Of a DNA stretch of 64,000 nt, positions 9,112 to 18,084 are shown piece by piece (the stretch's first letter is position 1; each line of letters begins with the position of its first letter). The translations under genes were made by a program, and so were the position numbers. This stretch comes from Burkholderiaceae bacterium (GTDB taxonomy: Bacteria > Pseudomonadota > Gammaproteobacteria > Burkholderiales > Burkholderiaceae): contig CANFMT010000010.1 in assembly GCA_947448415.1 (NCBI GenBank), positions 22,380 through 86,379 of the forward strand, written 5' to 3'. Below the pieces are notes generated by a model that saw only the letters and a list, made by a program, of their open reading frames with translations, had not been told where the DNA came from and searched no databases.

Positions 9112-10005
9112 CTAAGCAAAAAATTGCTTAGCCTCCTCAACAACAAGCTCAGGTAGCTCTTCGGGAATATAGTGCCCGCAAGGTGCAGCCATTCCAGTCA
9201 CTTGACGCACTACCTTTGACCAATCATTGATGGGTTCAAAGCACTTATTGACCAGTCCATGCTGACCCCAAATTACTCTTAAAGGCATCTGCAGTATTTT
9301 GTTTAAGCTTCTATCCAATCGATCGTGCTCCAAGTCAATAGTGGCAGCTGCTCGATAGTCCTCACACATAGCGTGCATTCCAGCTGGGTTCGATGCCCCT
9401 GCCAAATACTCAGACCACCGTTCTGGTGAAAATATTCCTGTGCCAGCATGACGTCCCATATGATTTTTTAACCAGAACTCTGGACTAGCACCAATCATGG
9501 TTTCCGGAATAGGTTCTGGCTGAATTAAGAAGAACCAGTGCCAGTAACCTCTAGCAAACTCCATTGAAGTGTTTTCATACATGGTGAGCGTTGGCGAAAT
9601 ATCCAACACCATCAACTTTTTGACGCTATCAGGAAAATCAAGGGCGAGTCGATGCGCTACTCTGCCACCACGATCATGCCCAAGTAAGTAGAAATGATCG
9701 TGACCTAAAGACTTCATTAACTGGTGCTGGTCTGCAGCCATCGATCTTTTTGAATACGTAGAATGATCCGCGCTTCCATGTGGTTTGGACGATTGGCCAT
9801 ACCCTCTCAGATCAGCAGCAATTACTGTAAAACTTTTTGCTAGCTCAGGAGCAACTTGGTGCCAGATGGCTTTAGTTTGCGGAAAGCCATGAAGCAACAA
9901 TAGCGCTGGTCCAGTTCCGCCGATTTGATAAGCAATTTCAATTGGGCCATCATGAGATGGAACAGTAATAGTTTTATCTGAAAAACCAGGAAAAATTAAT
10001 GGCAT
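9112..10005 (-). CDS. Alpha/beta hydrolase, fluoroacetate/haloacetate dehalogenase-like
   Basis: The 297-residue protein has an alpha/beta hydrolase fold with oxyanion motif LLHGFPQTKAIWH near 37-49. The nucleophile elbow GHDRGGR gives Asp111 with Arg112 and Arg115. Asp135 (LDISP), His156-Trp157 (YWHWF), Tyr217 (EDYRAAATID) and His278 (GHYIPEE) complete the set. From memory, fluoroacetate dehalogenase FAcD uses Asp110, Arg111, Arg114, Asp134, His155, Trp156, Tyr219 and His280, so every catalytic and halide-pocket residue has a counterpart. The enzyme would hydrolyse a carbon-halogen bond of a short 2-haloacid to a 2-hydroxyacid. Natural substrate and expression are unknown. A generic hydrolase is the alternative. 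Confidence 0.82.
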   Translation of the reverse strand: MPLIFPGFSDKTITVPSHDGPIEIAYQIGGTGPALLLLHGFPQTKAIWHQVAPELAKSFTVIAADLRGYGQSSKPHGSADHSTYSKRSMAADQHQLMKSLGHDHFYLLGHDRGGRVAHRLALDFPDSVKKLMVLDISPTLTMYENTSMEFARGYWHWFFLIQPEPIPETMIGASPEFWLKNHMGRHAGTGIFSPERWSEYLAGASNPAGMHAMCEDYRAAATIDLEHDRLDRSLNKILQMPLRVIWGQHGLVNKCFEPINDWSKVVRQVTGMAAPCGHYIPEELPELVVEEAKQFFA

Positions 10006-10022
10006 ATTTAGTCCTAATGAAA

Positions 10023-10042
10023 AGAGCCTCCAAGGAGGCTCT
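10023..10042 (-). terminator. Rho-independent terminator after the EF-hand gene
   Basis: A GC-rich perfect stem (AGAGCCTCC with GGAGGCTCT around an AA loop) is followed, in minus-strand direction, by TTTTCATT. It ends the transcript of the EF-hand gene and separates it from the hydrolase gene. Confidence 0.85.
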
Positions 10043-10061
10043 CAATCTACCCTAGCAATTT

Positions 10062-10322
10062 CTATCTGTTCGCAGCAGCTTGAATCTCTGCAACGGTTAC
10101 ATAGCCTTTATTGCCAGAATCTAAGTAACTAAAGTTACTGTAAATACGTGGCATGCAGCCTTTAGCCTCCTGCAAAGTAAGCTTCCCGTCATGATTGATA
10201 TCGCACTTTGCAAATCTTTCGGCAATCTCTTGATTTCGAATAGCGTCGTTTGCATAACTAATTGCTGGCATAGTAAAGCAGCAAACTGCAGCGAGCATAA
10301 CTTGTTGAATTAATTTCATCAT
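10062..10322 (-). CDS. Secreted EF-hand protein
   Basis: This 86-residue protein has an N-terminal signal peptide (about 1-24, ending ISYA/ND) and two EF-hand loops. The first is canonical, DINHDGKLTLQE at residues 41-52 with ligands Asp41, Asn43, Asp45, Lys47 carbonyl, Thr49 and Glu52. The second, at 68-79, starts DSGNKGYVTVAE and is degenerate. Cys40 and Cys56 could form a disulfide in the periplasm. It probably binds calcium, but its role is unknown. It begins 5 bp after the lipoprotein gene stop and is followed by a terminator, so it is the last gene of a short operon. Confidence 0.8.
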   Translation of the reverse strand: MMKLIQQVMLAAVCCFTMPAISYANDAIRNQEIAERFAKCDINHDGKLTLQEAKGCMPRIYSNFSYLDSGNKGYVTVAEIQAAANR

Positions 10323-10327
10323 TGGTA

Positions 10328-11011
10328 TTATTTAAGTGATGTTGGGACAGGATTGGCAGACGTTTCAAGAGCTACACGCACCACTTTTTTTGCCATCGAA
10401 ACAAATGAATCGACTGATCCACCAGCAGTTCTAAAGGATTCACCTTGAACAATCACTAAGCCCTCACCAAGTACTTCATTTGATTGACTGTCGGTAATTT
10501 TGCTTTCTACAACTAAAGCAGGCGTTTTTGAATTAACGCCACCGGCATAGGCAGCAGCATTCAGGGCCAAGCCAATTGGGGTGAAGTTCCACGGTTGAAG
10601 GCTATCGCTAGAGCTTTCTGCTCCAGTAATACCAACGGAAACACGAGCTACTCCAGGGCCAGGTTTAGTAACAATACGAATATTTCCACGAGCATTTACA
10701 GCCTCAACCATAGAAGCTTGCAATGTGGCTTTGGCTTGATTGATTGCATCAAGACTAACCTCCTTGGTTGCGTTTTGATTCAATTGAACTGGATCCAAAA
10801 TAACTGCCTGATAAGCTCCCGGATTTACGCCATCTTTGCGATACCTCCAAATCCTGACATCTTGTTCGCTAGTTGCCGTTGGAACCAAAACAGAATAGTT
10901 AGGCAGAAATCCTGACTTAGGCATCGACTCTGTCGCTAACTTTGGCGCATTACTACAAGCAGAAATTAAAGCTACTGCTGTTAGTGTTGCGAATAAATTC
11001 AATGTACGCAT
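10328..11011 (-). CDS. DUF3313-type outer-membrane lipoprotein
   Basis: The 227-residue precursor has a lipobox LISAC with the modified Cys at 19. The mature part has ARVSVGITGAES, ALVVESKITDSQSNEVLGEGLVIVQG and a C-terminal stretch with FVSMAKKVVRVALE, the layout of DUF3313 lipoproteins, whose function is not established. It precedes the EF-hand gene by 5 bp and follows the small Cys-repeat lipoprotein gene, so three envelope proteins are clustered here. Confidence 0.75.
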   Translation of the reverse strand: MRTLNLFATLTAVALISACSNAPKLATESMPKSGFLPNYSVLVPTATSEQDVRIWRYRKDGVNPGAYQAVILDPVQLNQNATKEVSLDAINQAKATLQASMVEAVNARGNIRIVTKPGPGVARVSVGITGAESSSDSLQPWNFTPIGLALNAAAYAGGVNSKTPALVVESKITDSQSNEVLGEGLVIVQGESFRTAGGSVDSFVSMAKKVVRVALETSANPVPTSLK

Positions 11012-11035
11012 TTTGATCCTATTTGAGGTTGTAAT

Positions 11036-11419
11036 TTAGTCTGATGGTGGGCATGGAATCATACCGCCTGATTTTTTATGAATCTGTGGCCTGCAATCTT
11101 GTTGGGGCGCTGAAACAGTAGGTGTCTTGGTGGCTGCCTGTGGAGCCTCCTTCTGGGGGCTAGCAGCTGAATCCGCAGCAACAGCTGGTGTTACGGCAAC
11201 CGAGGGAGCAGAGACCTTTGCAGGCTCTAAACCAACTGAGCGATAAAAAGCTCTGTCAGTACCAGGACATGGCATCACGGCTCCGGTTTTAGCATTAACT
11301 ACATCTTTACATTGTGGATTAGCCTCAAGACGCGCCTCTAACTTAGCCATCGTGCACGCACCTAGCAAAAGAATACTAAGAGCTGCTATGACGACTAACT
11401 TGGAATTTTGATAACTCAT
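11036..11419 (-). CDS. Small lipoprotein with a duplicated Cys/Pro motif
   Basis: The frame extends upstream into gltL, but the ATG at 11419 starts a proper lipoprotein signal (lipobox LLGAC, Cys22) and gives 127 residues. The mature protein contains two copies of one pattern: near the start CKDVVNAKTGAVMPCPGTD and at the very end CRPQIHKKSGGMIPCPPSD. They are separated by an Ala/Pro/Val-rich low-complexity linker. Each unit could hold one disulfide. I do not recognise the family. It starts 17 bp after the gltL stop and may be transcribed with the transporter operon. Confidence 0.65.
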   Translation of the reverse strand: MSYQNSKLVVIAALSILLLGACTMAKLEARLEANPQCKDVVNAKTGAVMPCPGTDRAFYRSVGLEPAKVSAPSVAVTPAVAADSAASPQKEAPQAATKTPTVSAPQQDCRPQIHKKSGGMIPCPPSD

Positions 11420-11435
11420 TAGACGCGTTGCCCTC

Positions 11436-12170
11436 TTAATTTGCCAAAATTTTGGATAAAAAATCTTTTGCTCTAACTGATCTAGCATCGGGATTGCCAA
11501 AGAATTCATCCTTGCTGCAATCCTCAATGATGCGACCTTGATCCATAAAAATCACGCGGTTACTTACCTTGCGCGCGAATCCCATCTCATGCGTTACGCA
11601 ACACATGGTCATTCCCTCATGAGCAAGGTTCACCATGACATCTAGAACTTCGCCAACCATCTCAGGGTCAAGTGCTGAGGTTGGCTCATCAAACAACATC
11701 ACCACAGGGTCCATACTCAAAGCTCGTGCAATGGCCACACGCTGCTGCTGACCCCCGGAAAGCTGCCCAGGGAACTTATCCTTTTGGGAGCTCAGTCCAA
11801 CGCGTTCTAGGTATTTAAGGCCATGCATCCGGGCTTCTTCAGTAGATCGTCCAAGCACTTTGATCTGAGCCAGGGTAAGGTTCTCTGTAATGCTGAGATG
11901 CGGAAATAATTCAAAATGTTGGAATACCATTCCAACCCTAGCGCGCAACTTTGGAAGGTTAGTTTTGGGATCATGTAAACGTATTCCATCAACGCTGATT
12001 TCACCGGCTTGAAATGGCTCAAGTGCATTGATAGTTTTAATTAAGGTGGACTTACCCGATCCAGAGGGTCCACAAATAACAACTACCTCACCTTTTTTAA
12101 TAGAGGTAGAGCAATCGGTAAGGACCTGAAAGTCACCATACCACTTCGAAACGTTTTGAAGTTCAATCAT
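11436..12170 (-). CDS. gltL: Glutamate/aspartate ABC transporter ATP-binding protein
   Basis: This is the 244-residue ATPase of a polar amino-acid uptake system. Walker [10 protein letters not shown] is near 34-42, the Q-loop near 83 ([12 protein letters not shown]), the signature LSGGQQQR near 136-143, Walker [14 protein letters not shown] near 155-167 and the switch His in CVTHEMG. It is the last transporter gene of gltIJKL in transcription order, 30 bp after gltK. The symbol is by operon context and resemblance; a glutamine or other polar amino acid is the alternative substrate. Confidence 0.92.
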   Translation of the reverse strand: MIELQNVSKWYGDFQVLTDCSTSIKKGEVVVICGPSGSGKSTLIKTINALEPFQAGEISVDGIRLHDPKTNLPKLRARVGMVFQHFELFPHLSITENLTLAQIKVLGRSTEEARMHGLKYLERVGLSSQKDKFPGQLSGGQQQRVAIARALSMDPVVMLFDEPTSALDPEMVGEVLDVMVNLAHEGMTMCCVTHEMGFARKVSNRVIFMDQGRIIEDCSKDEFFGNPDARSVRAKDFLSKILAN

Positions 12171-12200
12171 GATTTGAAAATAGTGAGCATTTAGAAATAA

Positions 12201-12869
12201 TTAGCGAATGATCGCTACCTTGGATTGCACTTTTCTCACGATTTTAGAAAGTGAGAAGCAGATGATGAAATAGGTAAAGGCAGCCAATATATAAGTTTCA
12301 ATTGGACGACCATAATTCTTGCCTGCAATTTCAAAACCCTTCAAAAGGTCATAGGCGCCAATGGCATAAACTAAGGAAGTATCCTGAAACAAGATGATGG
12401 TTTGGGTCATGAACACAGGAATCATGTTTCTAAAGGCTTGTGGGAGGACAATAAAGCGCATGTTTTGACCATAAGTCATACCTAGAGCCTGCGCTGCATA
12501 GCCCTGACCTTTTGGTACAGACTGAATGCCAGCGCGCACAATCTCAGAGAAAAAAGCCCCTTCAAATGCAATAAAGGTAATCGTGGCAGATAAGTCAGCA
12601 CCAATTGGGCGACCGATTAACATTGGAATTAGCAAGAAGAACCATAGGATCACCATCACCAATGGAATAGAGCGCATGGTGTTTACATAGATCGTTGCCG
12701 GGTAAGCCAAACTCGGCTTTCCTGATAGGCGCATCAATGCCAAGAAGGTTCCAAAGATAATTCCGCCAACAGTAGCAATAACTGTTAACTGGATGCTAAA
12801 TAGCATCCCCTTCATAATGTAATTGGTAAAAAGCTCCCAGTTGTAGAAGCTCAGATCTAGGCTCAACAC
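12201..12869 (-). CDS. gltK: Glutamate/aspartate ABC transporter permease, GltK-like
   Basis: The 222-residue permease has five hydrophobic helices and the HisMQ-type N-terminal stretch IQLTVIATVGGIIFGTFLALMRLS. The EAA-type cytoplasmic loop AAQALGMTYGQNMRFIVLPQAFRNMIPVF at about 125-152 contacts the ATPase. It pairs with the neighbouring GltJ-like permease as a heterodimer in the inner membrane. The start at 12869 leaves 32 bp to the gltJ stop. Confidence 0.92.
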   Translation of the reverse strand: MLSLDLSFYNWELFTNYIMKGMLFSIQLTVIATVGGIIFGTFLALMRLSGKPSLAYPATIYVNTMRSIPLVMVILWFFLLIPMLIGRPIGADLSATITFIAFEGAFFSEIVRAGIQSVPKGQGYAAQALGMTYGQNMRFIVLPQAFRNMIPVFMTQTIILFQDTSLVYAIGAYDLLKGFEIAGKNYGRPIETYILAAFTYFIICFSLSKIVRKVQSKVAIIR

Positions 12870-12901
12870 AGTGTCACCATGAGATTAATTAGTAATTTCA
12901 T

Positions 12902-13684
12902 TTAGTGAGCTACCGCTTCTGTATTCGCAACAATAAAACCGGGAATGCGCGAACGCTTTTCAATGTGCGCCATGACGCGATTAATTGCAAATGCGGATAA
13001 AGCATAAAGCAGTGTTACTGCCAGATAGATCTCTACACCATGAGAGGTTTCTTCTTGAGCCTGCATGGCAAATAAAGTGAGCTCTGGCACAGATACGGCA
13101 AATGCTACAGATGAGTTCTTAATGAGATTCATGCTCTCGGATGTCAGAGGCGGTATGACTATGCGCAATGCCATTGGGAGAATGATGTAACGATAGCTTT
13201 GAAATGTAGTTAACCCCAATGCAGTTGCGGCAGCCTTTTGACCGGAGGGTAAGGATTGAATGCCTGCCCTTACCTGCTCAGCAATTCGAGCAGAGGTAAA
13301 GAAGCCCAATGCAATACTGACCAAAAGATAGGATGGAAAAGCTTTTAAAGCGGGAATGAAGGCTGGAATAACGTGATACCAAAGAAATACTTGAACCAAA
13401 ATGGGAATGTTTCTAAAGAGCTCAACCCAGGCTGTAGATAAACGTACCAAAAAGCGATTTAATCGAGTCTCGGGTGGCAAAGTGCGCAGAGTACCCATCA
13501 CAGCGCCAAGAGATAAAGCAATCACAAGGCCTAAACCAGCAACTGCCAAGGTCCATCCCCACGCTTTCATCAGCCAATCTAGGTAGCTTGGATCAGCATT
13601 TTGACCAATTCCTAGCAAAGCGGAGAAGCAGTGGTCAACTACTTCTCCGTCTAAAGTGCTTTTGCAAAAGATTCCTAAATCCAT
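12902..13684 (-). CDS. gltJ: Glutamate/aspartate ABC transporter permease, GltJ-like
   Basis: The 260-residue permease has an N-terminal periplasmic extension (about 1-45, rich in polar residues) before the first helix, as in E. coli GltJ. The EAA loop AATALGLTTFQSYRYIILPMALRIVIPP is at about 165-192. The neighbours on both sides are a permease and the periplasmic receptor, so the transporter is complete: receptor, two permeases and an ATPase in one minus-strand operon. Confidence 0.92.
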   Translation of the reverse strand: MDLGIFCKSTLDGEVVDHCFSALLGIGQNADPSYLDWLMKAWGWTLAVAGLGLVIALSLGAVMGTLRTLPPETRLNRFLVRLSTAWVELFRNIPILVQVFLWYHVIPAFIPALKAFPSYLLVSIALGFFTSARIAEQVRAGIQSLPSGQKAAATALGLTTFQSYRYIILPMALRIVIPPLTSESMNLIKNSSVAFAVSVPELTLFAMQAQEETSHGVEIYLAVTLLYALSAFAINRVMAHIEKRSRIPGFIVANTEAVAH

Positions 13685-13730
13685 AAATCCGATCGCATCG
13701 TTATTTGTTATAAACCTTTATCGATCAGGA

Positions 13731-14645
13731 TTATTTCTTGTTGTAGTCTTCTGCAGGTTTGTCATTCAAATTAGCCCAGGCATTTTTAGTGGCTGGAGAC
13801 AACTCAAGACCAACTACGATATTTTTTGGTGGTATTGGTGCTAAGAACCATTTATTCCATAAGCCAGGCATTTTTCCATTGGCAACAATCTTTGCAATGG
13901 CAGCATTTACCGCAGCTTTAAATTCAGGATCATCCTTGCGAACCATAATAGCAATAGGCTCTGTACTCAATACTTCACCAACAATCTTGTAATCTTTTGG
14001 ATTCTTGGAGTTCGCAATATTACCTGCCAAGATTGAGCCGTCCATTACAAATGCATCAGCACGACCTGACTCCAGCAACAAGAAGCTATCGGCATGATCT
14101 TTACCAAAGACTTCATCAAAGTTCACGCCATTGGCTTTTTCATGCTTACGCAACAATTGAACAGAAGTTGTACCTGTTGTAGTTGCAACCTTCTTGCCGG
14201 CTAATTGCGAGATCGAAGTAATACCGGAGTTTGCTTTAACAGCAATCCGAACTTCTTCAACATATAGAGTATTGGCAAAGCCAACGTCTTTCGCACGAGC
14301 TGCATTGTTAGTAGTTGTTCCGCACTCAATGTCTACGGTGCCGTTTTGCACTAAAGGAACACGATTTTGTGATGTCACGGGCTGATAGTTAATGCGCAAG
14401 GTGCTCATGCCAAGCTTGTCTTTAATATCCCCTAAAATCATGCGGCAAATTTCTACGTGATATCCATCAAAGCGACTATCGCCTGTTGTATACGACATGG
14501 GGATGGAAGATTCACGCACTCCCATGGTAACGGCGCCAGAAGACTTCATCTTATCCATCGTTTGGCTAGCCGCATTCACATTAAATGAGCCCATAAATAA
14601 ACTAGCAGTTACCACACCCGCACCAACAAAGTATTTGGTTTTCAT
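13731..14645 (-). CDS. gltI: Glutamate/aspartate-binding periplasmic protein
   Basis: The 304-residue solute receptor has a signal peptide (about 1-25, ending VNA/AS). SBP_bac_3 features include GVRESSIPMSYTTGDSRFDGYHVEICRMI, GTVDIECGTTTNNAARAKDVGFAN and ADAFVMDGSILAG, which closely follow GltI of enterobacteria. It is the first gene of the gltIJKL operon. The start ATG at 14645 has a clear ribosome-binding site (AGGAGA in the minus strand). The promoter should lie in the 241-bp gap to its right. Confidence 0.93.
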   Translation of the reverse strand: MKTKYFVGAGVVTASLFMGSFNVNAASQTMDKMKSSGAVTMGVRESSIPMSYTTGDSRFDGYHVEICRMILGDIKDKLGMSTLRINYQPVTSQNRVPLVQNGTVDIECGTTTNNAARAKDVGFANTLYVEEVRIAVKANSGITSISQLAGKKVATTTGTTSVQLLRKHEKANGVNFDEVFGKDHADSFLLLESGRADAFVMDGSILAGNIANSKNPKDYKIVGEVLSTEPIAIMVRKDDPEFKAAVNAAIAKIVANGKMPGLWNKWFLAPIPPKNIVVGLELSPATKNAWANLNDKPAEDYNKK

Positions 14646-14886
14646 GAAATTTCTCCTGTTTTACACATGCACTAATAAGTAGTCATGTATTTATAGCAAA
14701 TTTATAGCGTTAATGGCTTTTTTAATGCACAAGCATGAATTTAGATGGAGAAATGTTAGCTAGACGACCGGCACCAAAACCGATAACACAGGCTTTGAAG
14801 TATTAAAACTGAGATAAAACAATAGCTTAGGCAATTAAATTTATTGGGCCTGATGGTTTCAGTGACTCAAAGCCCTATGATTGACC

Positions 14887-15255
14887 TCAATGAAGCGTCT
14901 TTAAATAGTCGATCAAATTCTTGCGGTCTTCTTCATTAGACATGCCTGAGTATGGCATGCGCCCACCAACTATAAATAATTGAGGATTTTCAAGGTATTT
15001 ATTCAGAGAATCTGCATCCCAAGTAACGCCACTTTTTTTAAGGGCGCTTGAATATCTAAAGCCCTCAACTGTTCCAGCCTTTCGCCCATACACTCCAAAT
15101 AAGCTAGGGCCCAGAAGATTCTGTCCAGGGCTGATGCTATGACAAGCAATACATTCTTGAAACTTTATTTTTCCAAGATTTGCATCTTGTGCAAATACAG
15201 AAGGGCATAAGCCTAATAACATTATTACGAAAGAAAAAGAATATTGAATCCGCAT
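14887..15255 (-). CDS. Class I cytochrome c, electron acceptor of the GMC dehydrogenase
   Basis: This 122-residue periplasmic protein has a signal peptide (about 1-22) and one haem-binding motif CIACH at residues 35-39. The distal methionine ligand is probably in GGRMPYSGM near 99-107. LLGPSLFGVYGRKAG is the standard cytochrome c2/c552-like stretch. It lies 6 bp after the GMC flavoprotein gene and completes a small-subunit/flavoprotein/cytochrome set, so it most likely carries electrons from that dehydrogenase to the respiratory chain. Confidence 0.9.
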   Translation of the reverse strand: MRIQYSFSFVIMLLGLCPSVFAQDANLGKIKFQECIACHSISPGQNLLGPSLFGVYGRKAGTVEGFRYSSALKKSGVTWDADSLNKYLENPQLFIVGGRMPYSGMSNEEDRKNLIDYLKTLH

Positions 15256-15261
15256 ATCCGC

Positions 15262-17031
15262 CTAAACTAATAACCCCGGTTTTTTAATGTACTGATTTTT
15301 AATTGCATCAGCAGTCCAGTACGCTAAAGCGCCAACCAAGCCAGTTGGTTGATATGCGCTATTGTGTGGAAATACGTTTGCCCCCAATATGAACAAATTA
15401 TGGCAATCCCAGCTCTGCTGATACTTATTCACGGCACTATTGGCTGGACTAGTACCCATAATTGTGCCTCCGGTGCTATGAGTACTTTGGTAAGGCACAA
15501 CATTCCAGGATCTTTGTTCAGCCGAAGCCTTAGTAAGCTTAGTTGGGTTTAGATGTTGAGATAACCTATTAACAACCTCGGCACCATGCTTAGCCATTTT
15601 TAATTCATTTTCCTTGTAATCAAATGTGAGTTGCATGAGGGGTTGGTTAAAGGCATTTTTATATGTGCCATCGAGCCCGTAATAGTTATGACGATGGGGT
15701 AATACACCTGAGCGTGTCGTAATAGCCATTGCAGTTTGATACCACTTTGCAGTAGCAGCTTTCCATTCGCTGCCCCATCTTGGTGTTCCAGACGGCGTTG
15801 GTCGATAACCTATAGGTAATGCAGTGTTGTGACCTGCAGAAACAATGTAACCTCCTACAAAACCTGGACCAGAACGATCGAAATTCCAGTTACCATAAAA
15901 ATCATCGATAACACTATTGGTGCCGCCCGCTGAAATAAATGGATTAAAGTTTTTTCCCTCAAAAAATAGAGTGCTACCAACGCCTGTGTCGTATGCATAA
16001 TTCTTGCCGATAATGCCTTTTCCGCTAACTGGATCGTAAGGCTTGCCAATACCAGATAACAGCATGAGATGCACATTGTTAAATGCGAATGCGCAAAGAA
16101 GAACAATGGATGCGGGTTGCTCATATTCTTCGCCGGTAATTAGATTCGTATACAAAACCCCTGTAGCCCTTTTACCGCTGGCATCACGCAAAACTTTGGT
16201 AACCCAGGATTGGGTACGTAATTCAAAATTGGGCTTACTCATGGCAATCGGTATTACAGTAATTTGTGGCCCGCCTTTGGCATTAGCCTCACAACCAAAG
16301 CGCTGGCAATATCCACAATACTGACATGCTCCAAAATGAGACCCATCCGGATTCGTATAGGCGCGCGAGGCATTTGCTGCAGGCCTGGGAAATGGGTGAT
16401 ACCCCATATCTGTTGCTGCATTGGAAAATAATTTACTAGACAGGATACTTTTAAGAGGCGGCAATGGATAATCTTTTTCTCTATAAGCTTCAAATGGATT
16501 TCCGCCACTCTGAACTACGCCTTTAATATTGCCTGCTTTACCAGATACCCCTGCAACAGCTTCGAATTTATCGTAATAAGGCTCGAGTTCTGCATAGCTA
16601 ATACCCCAATCCTGAATCGTCATGTCGGCGGGAATAAATTTTTTCCCATAACGCTCTTCATACATAGATCGAATCTTAAATTCCATATCGGTCCAGCGCC
16701 AAGTACCACCACTCCAATGAATGGCAGACCCCCCAACACCTTCGCCAGGCAAAAAAGATCCAAGTCGACGAATAGGTAGCGCCTCCTGCGATAGATTATT
16801 CCTAGCAGTCAACGTGTCTTTAGATGCGTTCTGCATTAATTCCTGACGAATCACATAACGCAATTCGTCTCGAATGTTGGGTAACGCATAATCATTCTGT
16901 GCGGTACGCATATCACCCCGCTCTAAGGCAACAACTTTGAGGCCCGACTCGGAAAGCTCCTTGGCTAGAATGCCGCCAGTCCAACCCATACCAACAATCA
17001 CAACGTCGGTTTCTTTTAATTTAGTGACCAT
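15262..17031 (-). CDS. GMC-family FAD dehydrogenase, large subunit (gluconate/sorbitol dehydrogenase type)
   Basis: The 589-residue flavoprotein starts with the dinucleotide-binding VIVGMGWTGGILAKEL (Gly14-Gly19). It has the GMC segment GEGVGGSAIHWSGGTWRW near 96-113 and catalytic-region stretches STHSTGGTIMGTSP and NVFPHNSAYQPTG near the C-terminus. A cysteine-rich stretch with C236, C239, C242 and C247 (spacing CxxCxxCx4C) resembles the iron-sulfur hinge of three-subunit FAD-dependent glucose dehydrogenases; that role here is inference. It oxidises a sugar, sugar acid or alcohol in the periplasm, exported with its Tat-type small subunit. The substrate cannot be read. Confidence 0.9.
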   Translation of the reverse strand: MVTKLKETDVVIVGMGWTGGILAKELSESGLKVVALERGDMRTAQNDYALPNIRDELRYVIRQELMQNASKDTLTARNNLSQEALPIRRLGSFLPGEGVGGSAIHWSGGTWRWTDMEFKIRSMYEERYGKKFIPADMTIQDWGISYAELEPYYDKFEAVAGVSGKAGNIKGVVQSGGNPFEAYREKDYPLPPLKSILSSKLFSNAATDMGYHPFPRPAANASRAYTNPDGSHFGACQYCGYCQRFGCEANAKGGPQITVIPIAMSKPNFELRTQSWVTKVLRDASGKRATGVLYTNLITGEEYEQPASIVLLCAFAFNNVHLMLLSGIGKPYDPVSGKGIIGKNYAYDTGVGSTLFFEGKNFNPFISAGGTNSVIDDFYGNWNFDRSGPGFVGGYIVSAGHNTALPIGYRPTPSGTPRWGSEWKAATAKWYQTAMAITTRSGVLPHRHNYYGLDGTYKNAFNQPLMQLTFDYKENELKMAKHGAEVVNRLSQHLNPTKLTKASAEQRSWNVVPYQSTHSTGGTIMGTSPANSAVNKYQQSWDCHNLFILGANVFPHNSAYQPTGLVGALAYWTADAIKNQYIKKPGLLV

Positions 17032-17042
17032 TTTTTTCCCAG

Positions 17043-17759
17043 TTAGCTGAGGTCTGAAATACCGAATATAGGCGCAGTGTATTTTTTATCGAGATAAGCT
17101 TCTACATCCTGGGCATGTAAAGAAACTGCGCCTGGAAAGCCAATTAATCTCCACCCTGCCTTATTTTGATTTCCACCATAGATGGGATCAGAGAACATTC
17201 CCTCCATAATGTTCTGGTAGAGCATGTCGAAGAAGGTTTTAGAAGAAGGACCGCCTGCAAATTCGATCTTTCCAGATGAGAGCGCCAATAGAAACTCCTG
17301 ACGTTGATCACTAGAAATCTGGTCAAAGTCTTTGCCGTAAAGTTTGGTGCATGCGAGATTGGACTTTGTAATACAAACCCGATAAAGCTCCGCCGGAGTA
17401 AGGGCTAATTGGTAGCCTTGCGTTGGCGAACCTTTTTTCCATGGGCCATGAACATAGAGGCGCTCACCTTTACCCCAGCCATCAGCTAGAGCACGATCAA
17501 TATAAATGTTGACCCCAATCTCAGTACCTTTTGGGGATAGTGCATCTGCAGGAATCATATGATTGACTACAGCCTCAATGAAAGCCTGCTCTTCTAAATT
17601 AAAAAATATATATCCCCGTTGCACATTGGAACCTTCTGTTGTAATAACAGCATTGTTGTCAGCATGAGCGCTATTGGGCAGCACGCCACCAACTGCTGCT
17701 GCGCCACTAACCAAGGCACCTTTTAAAAAGCCACGACGGTCGGTCGGATTCTGATCCAT
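17043..17759 (-). CDS. Gluconate 2-dehydrogenase subunit 3 family protein, Tat-exported
   Basis: The 238-residue protein begins with a twin-arginine signal (DRRGFLKGALVSGAAAVGG, residues 7-25), which can export the folded flavoprotein partner. The mature part has FFNLEEQAFIEAVVNHMIPADALSPKGTEIGVNIYIDRAL and IMEGMFSDPIYGGNQNKAGWRLIGFPG, the usual marks of this subunit family. It lies 11 bp upstream of the GMC gene in the same operon. The subunit is thought to act as a chaperone and secretion hitch-hiker partner rather than in catalysis. Confidence 0.92.
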   Translation of the reverse strand: MDQNPTDRRGFLKGALVSGAAAVGGVLPNSAHADNNAVITTEGSNVQRGYIFFNLEEQAFIEAVVNHMIPADALSPKGTEIGVNIYIDRALADGWGKGERLYVHGPWKKGSPTQGYQLALTPAELYRVCITKSNLACTKLYGKDFDQISSDQRQEFLLALSSGKIEFAGGPSSKTFFDMLYQNIMEGMFSDPIYGGNQNKAGWRLIGFPGAVSLHAQDVEAYLDKKYTAPIFGISDLS

Positions 17760-18084
17760 TTATGTCTCCAGCGTATATTTTTATTTAACTCACTTTAATA
17801 GAAACGGATGCGATCTAACAAGAATTATTTGGAATTGGCGGAAATCGTCAATTTACTGCTATGCAATAAAAAAGGGTTTATCTTGAGGAAGCCTGCCAAG
17901 TAGGTTTTCAACGTGCGTCCTAAATCTTCGGAACTTGAAAGTGAGCACAAAGAGTGGCAATAGCCACTGAGATCTAGGATTAAGTAGAAAACATTGCATC
18001 CCACTTAGCAATGGTGGGTAGCCCAATGGTTTAGCTTTGAAATTTAACGGGATGATTAACACTTCAGCATTACAAAGGATCTAA
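17760..18084. other. Intergenic gap of 325 bp without a gene
   Basis: The gap separates the Bug receptor gene from the dehydrogenase operon, both on the minus strand, and should hold the dehydrogenase promoter. A short imperfect inverted repeat (AATTGGCG near 17831 with CGTCAATT) is the only structure I noticed. A 67-codon open frame at 17859-18062 has no family resemblance or good translation start and is not called. Confidence 0.5.

Noticed and set aside
17859..18062. A 67-codon open frame in the 325-bp gap
   Set aside because: No start signal, no family resemblance, and a biased hydrophobic composition typical of a chance frame.
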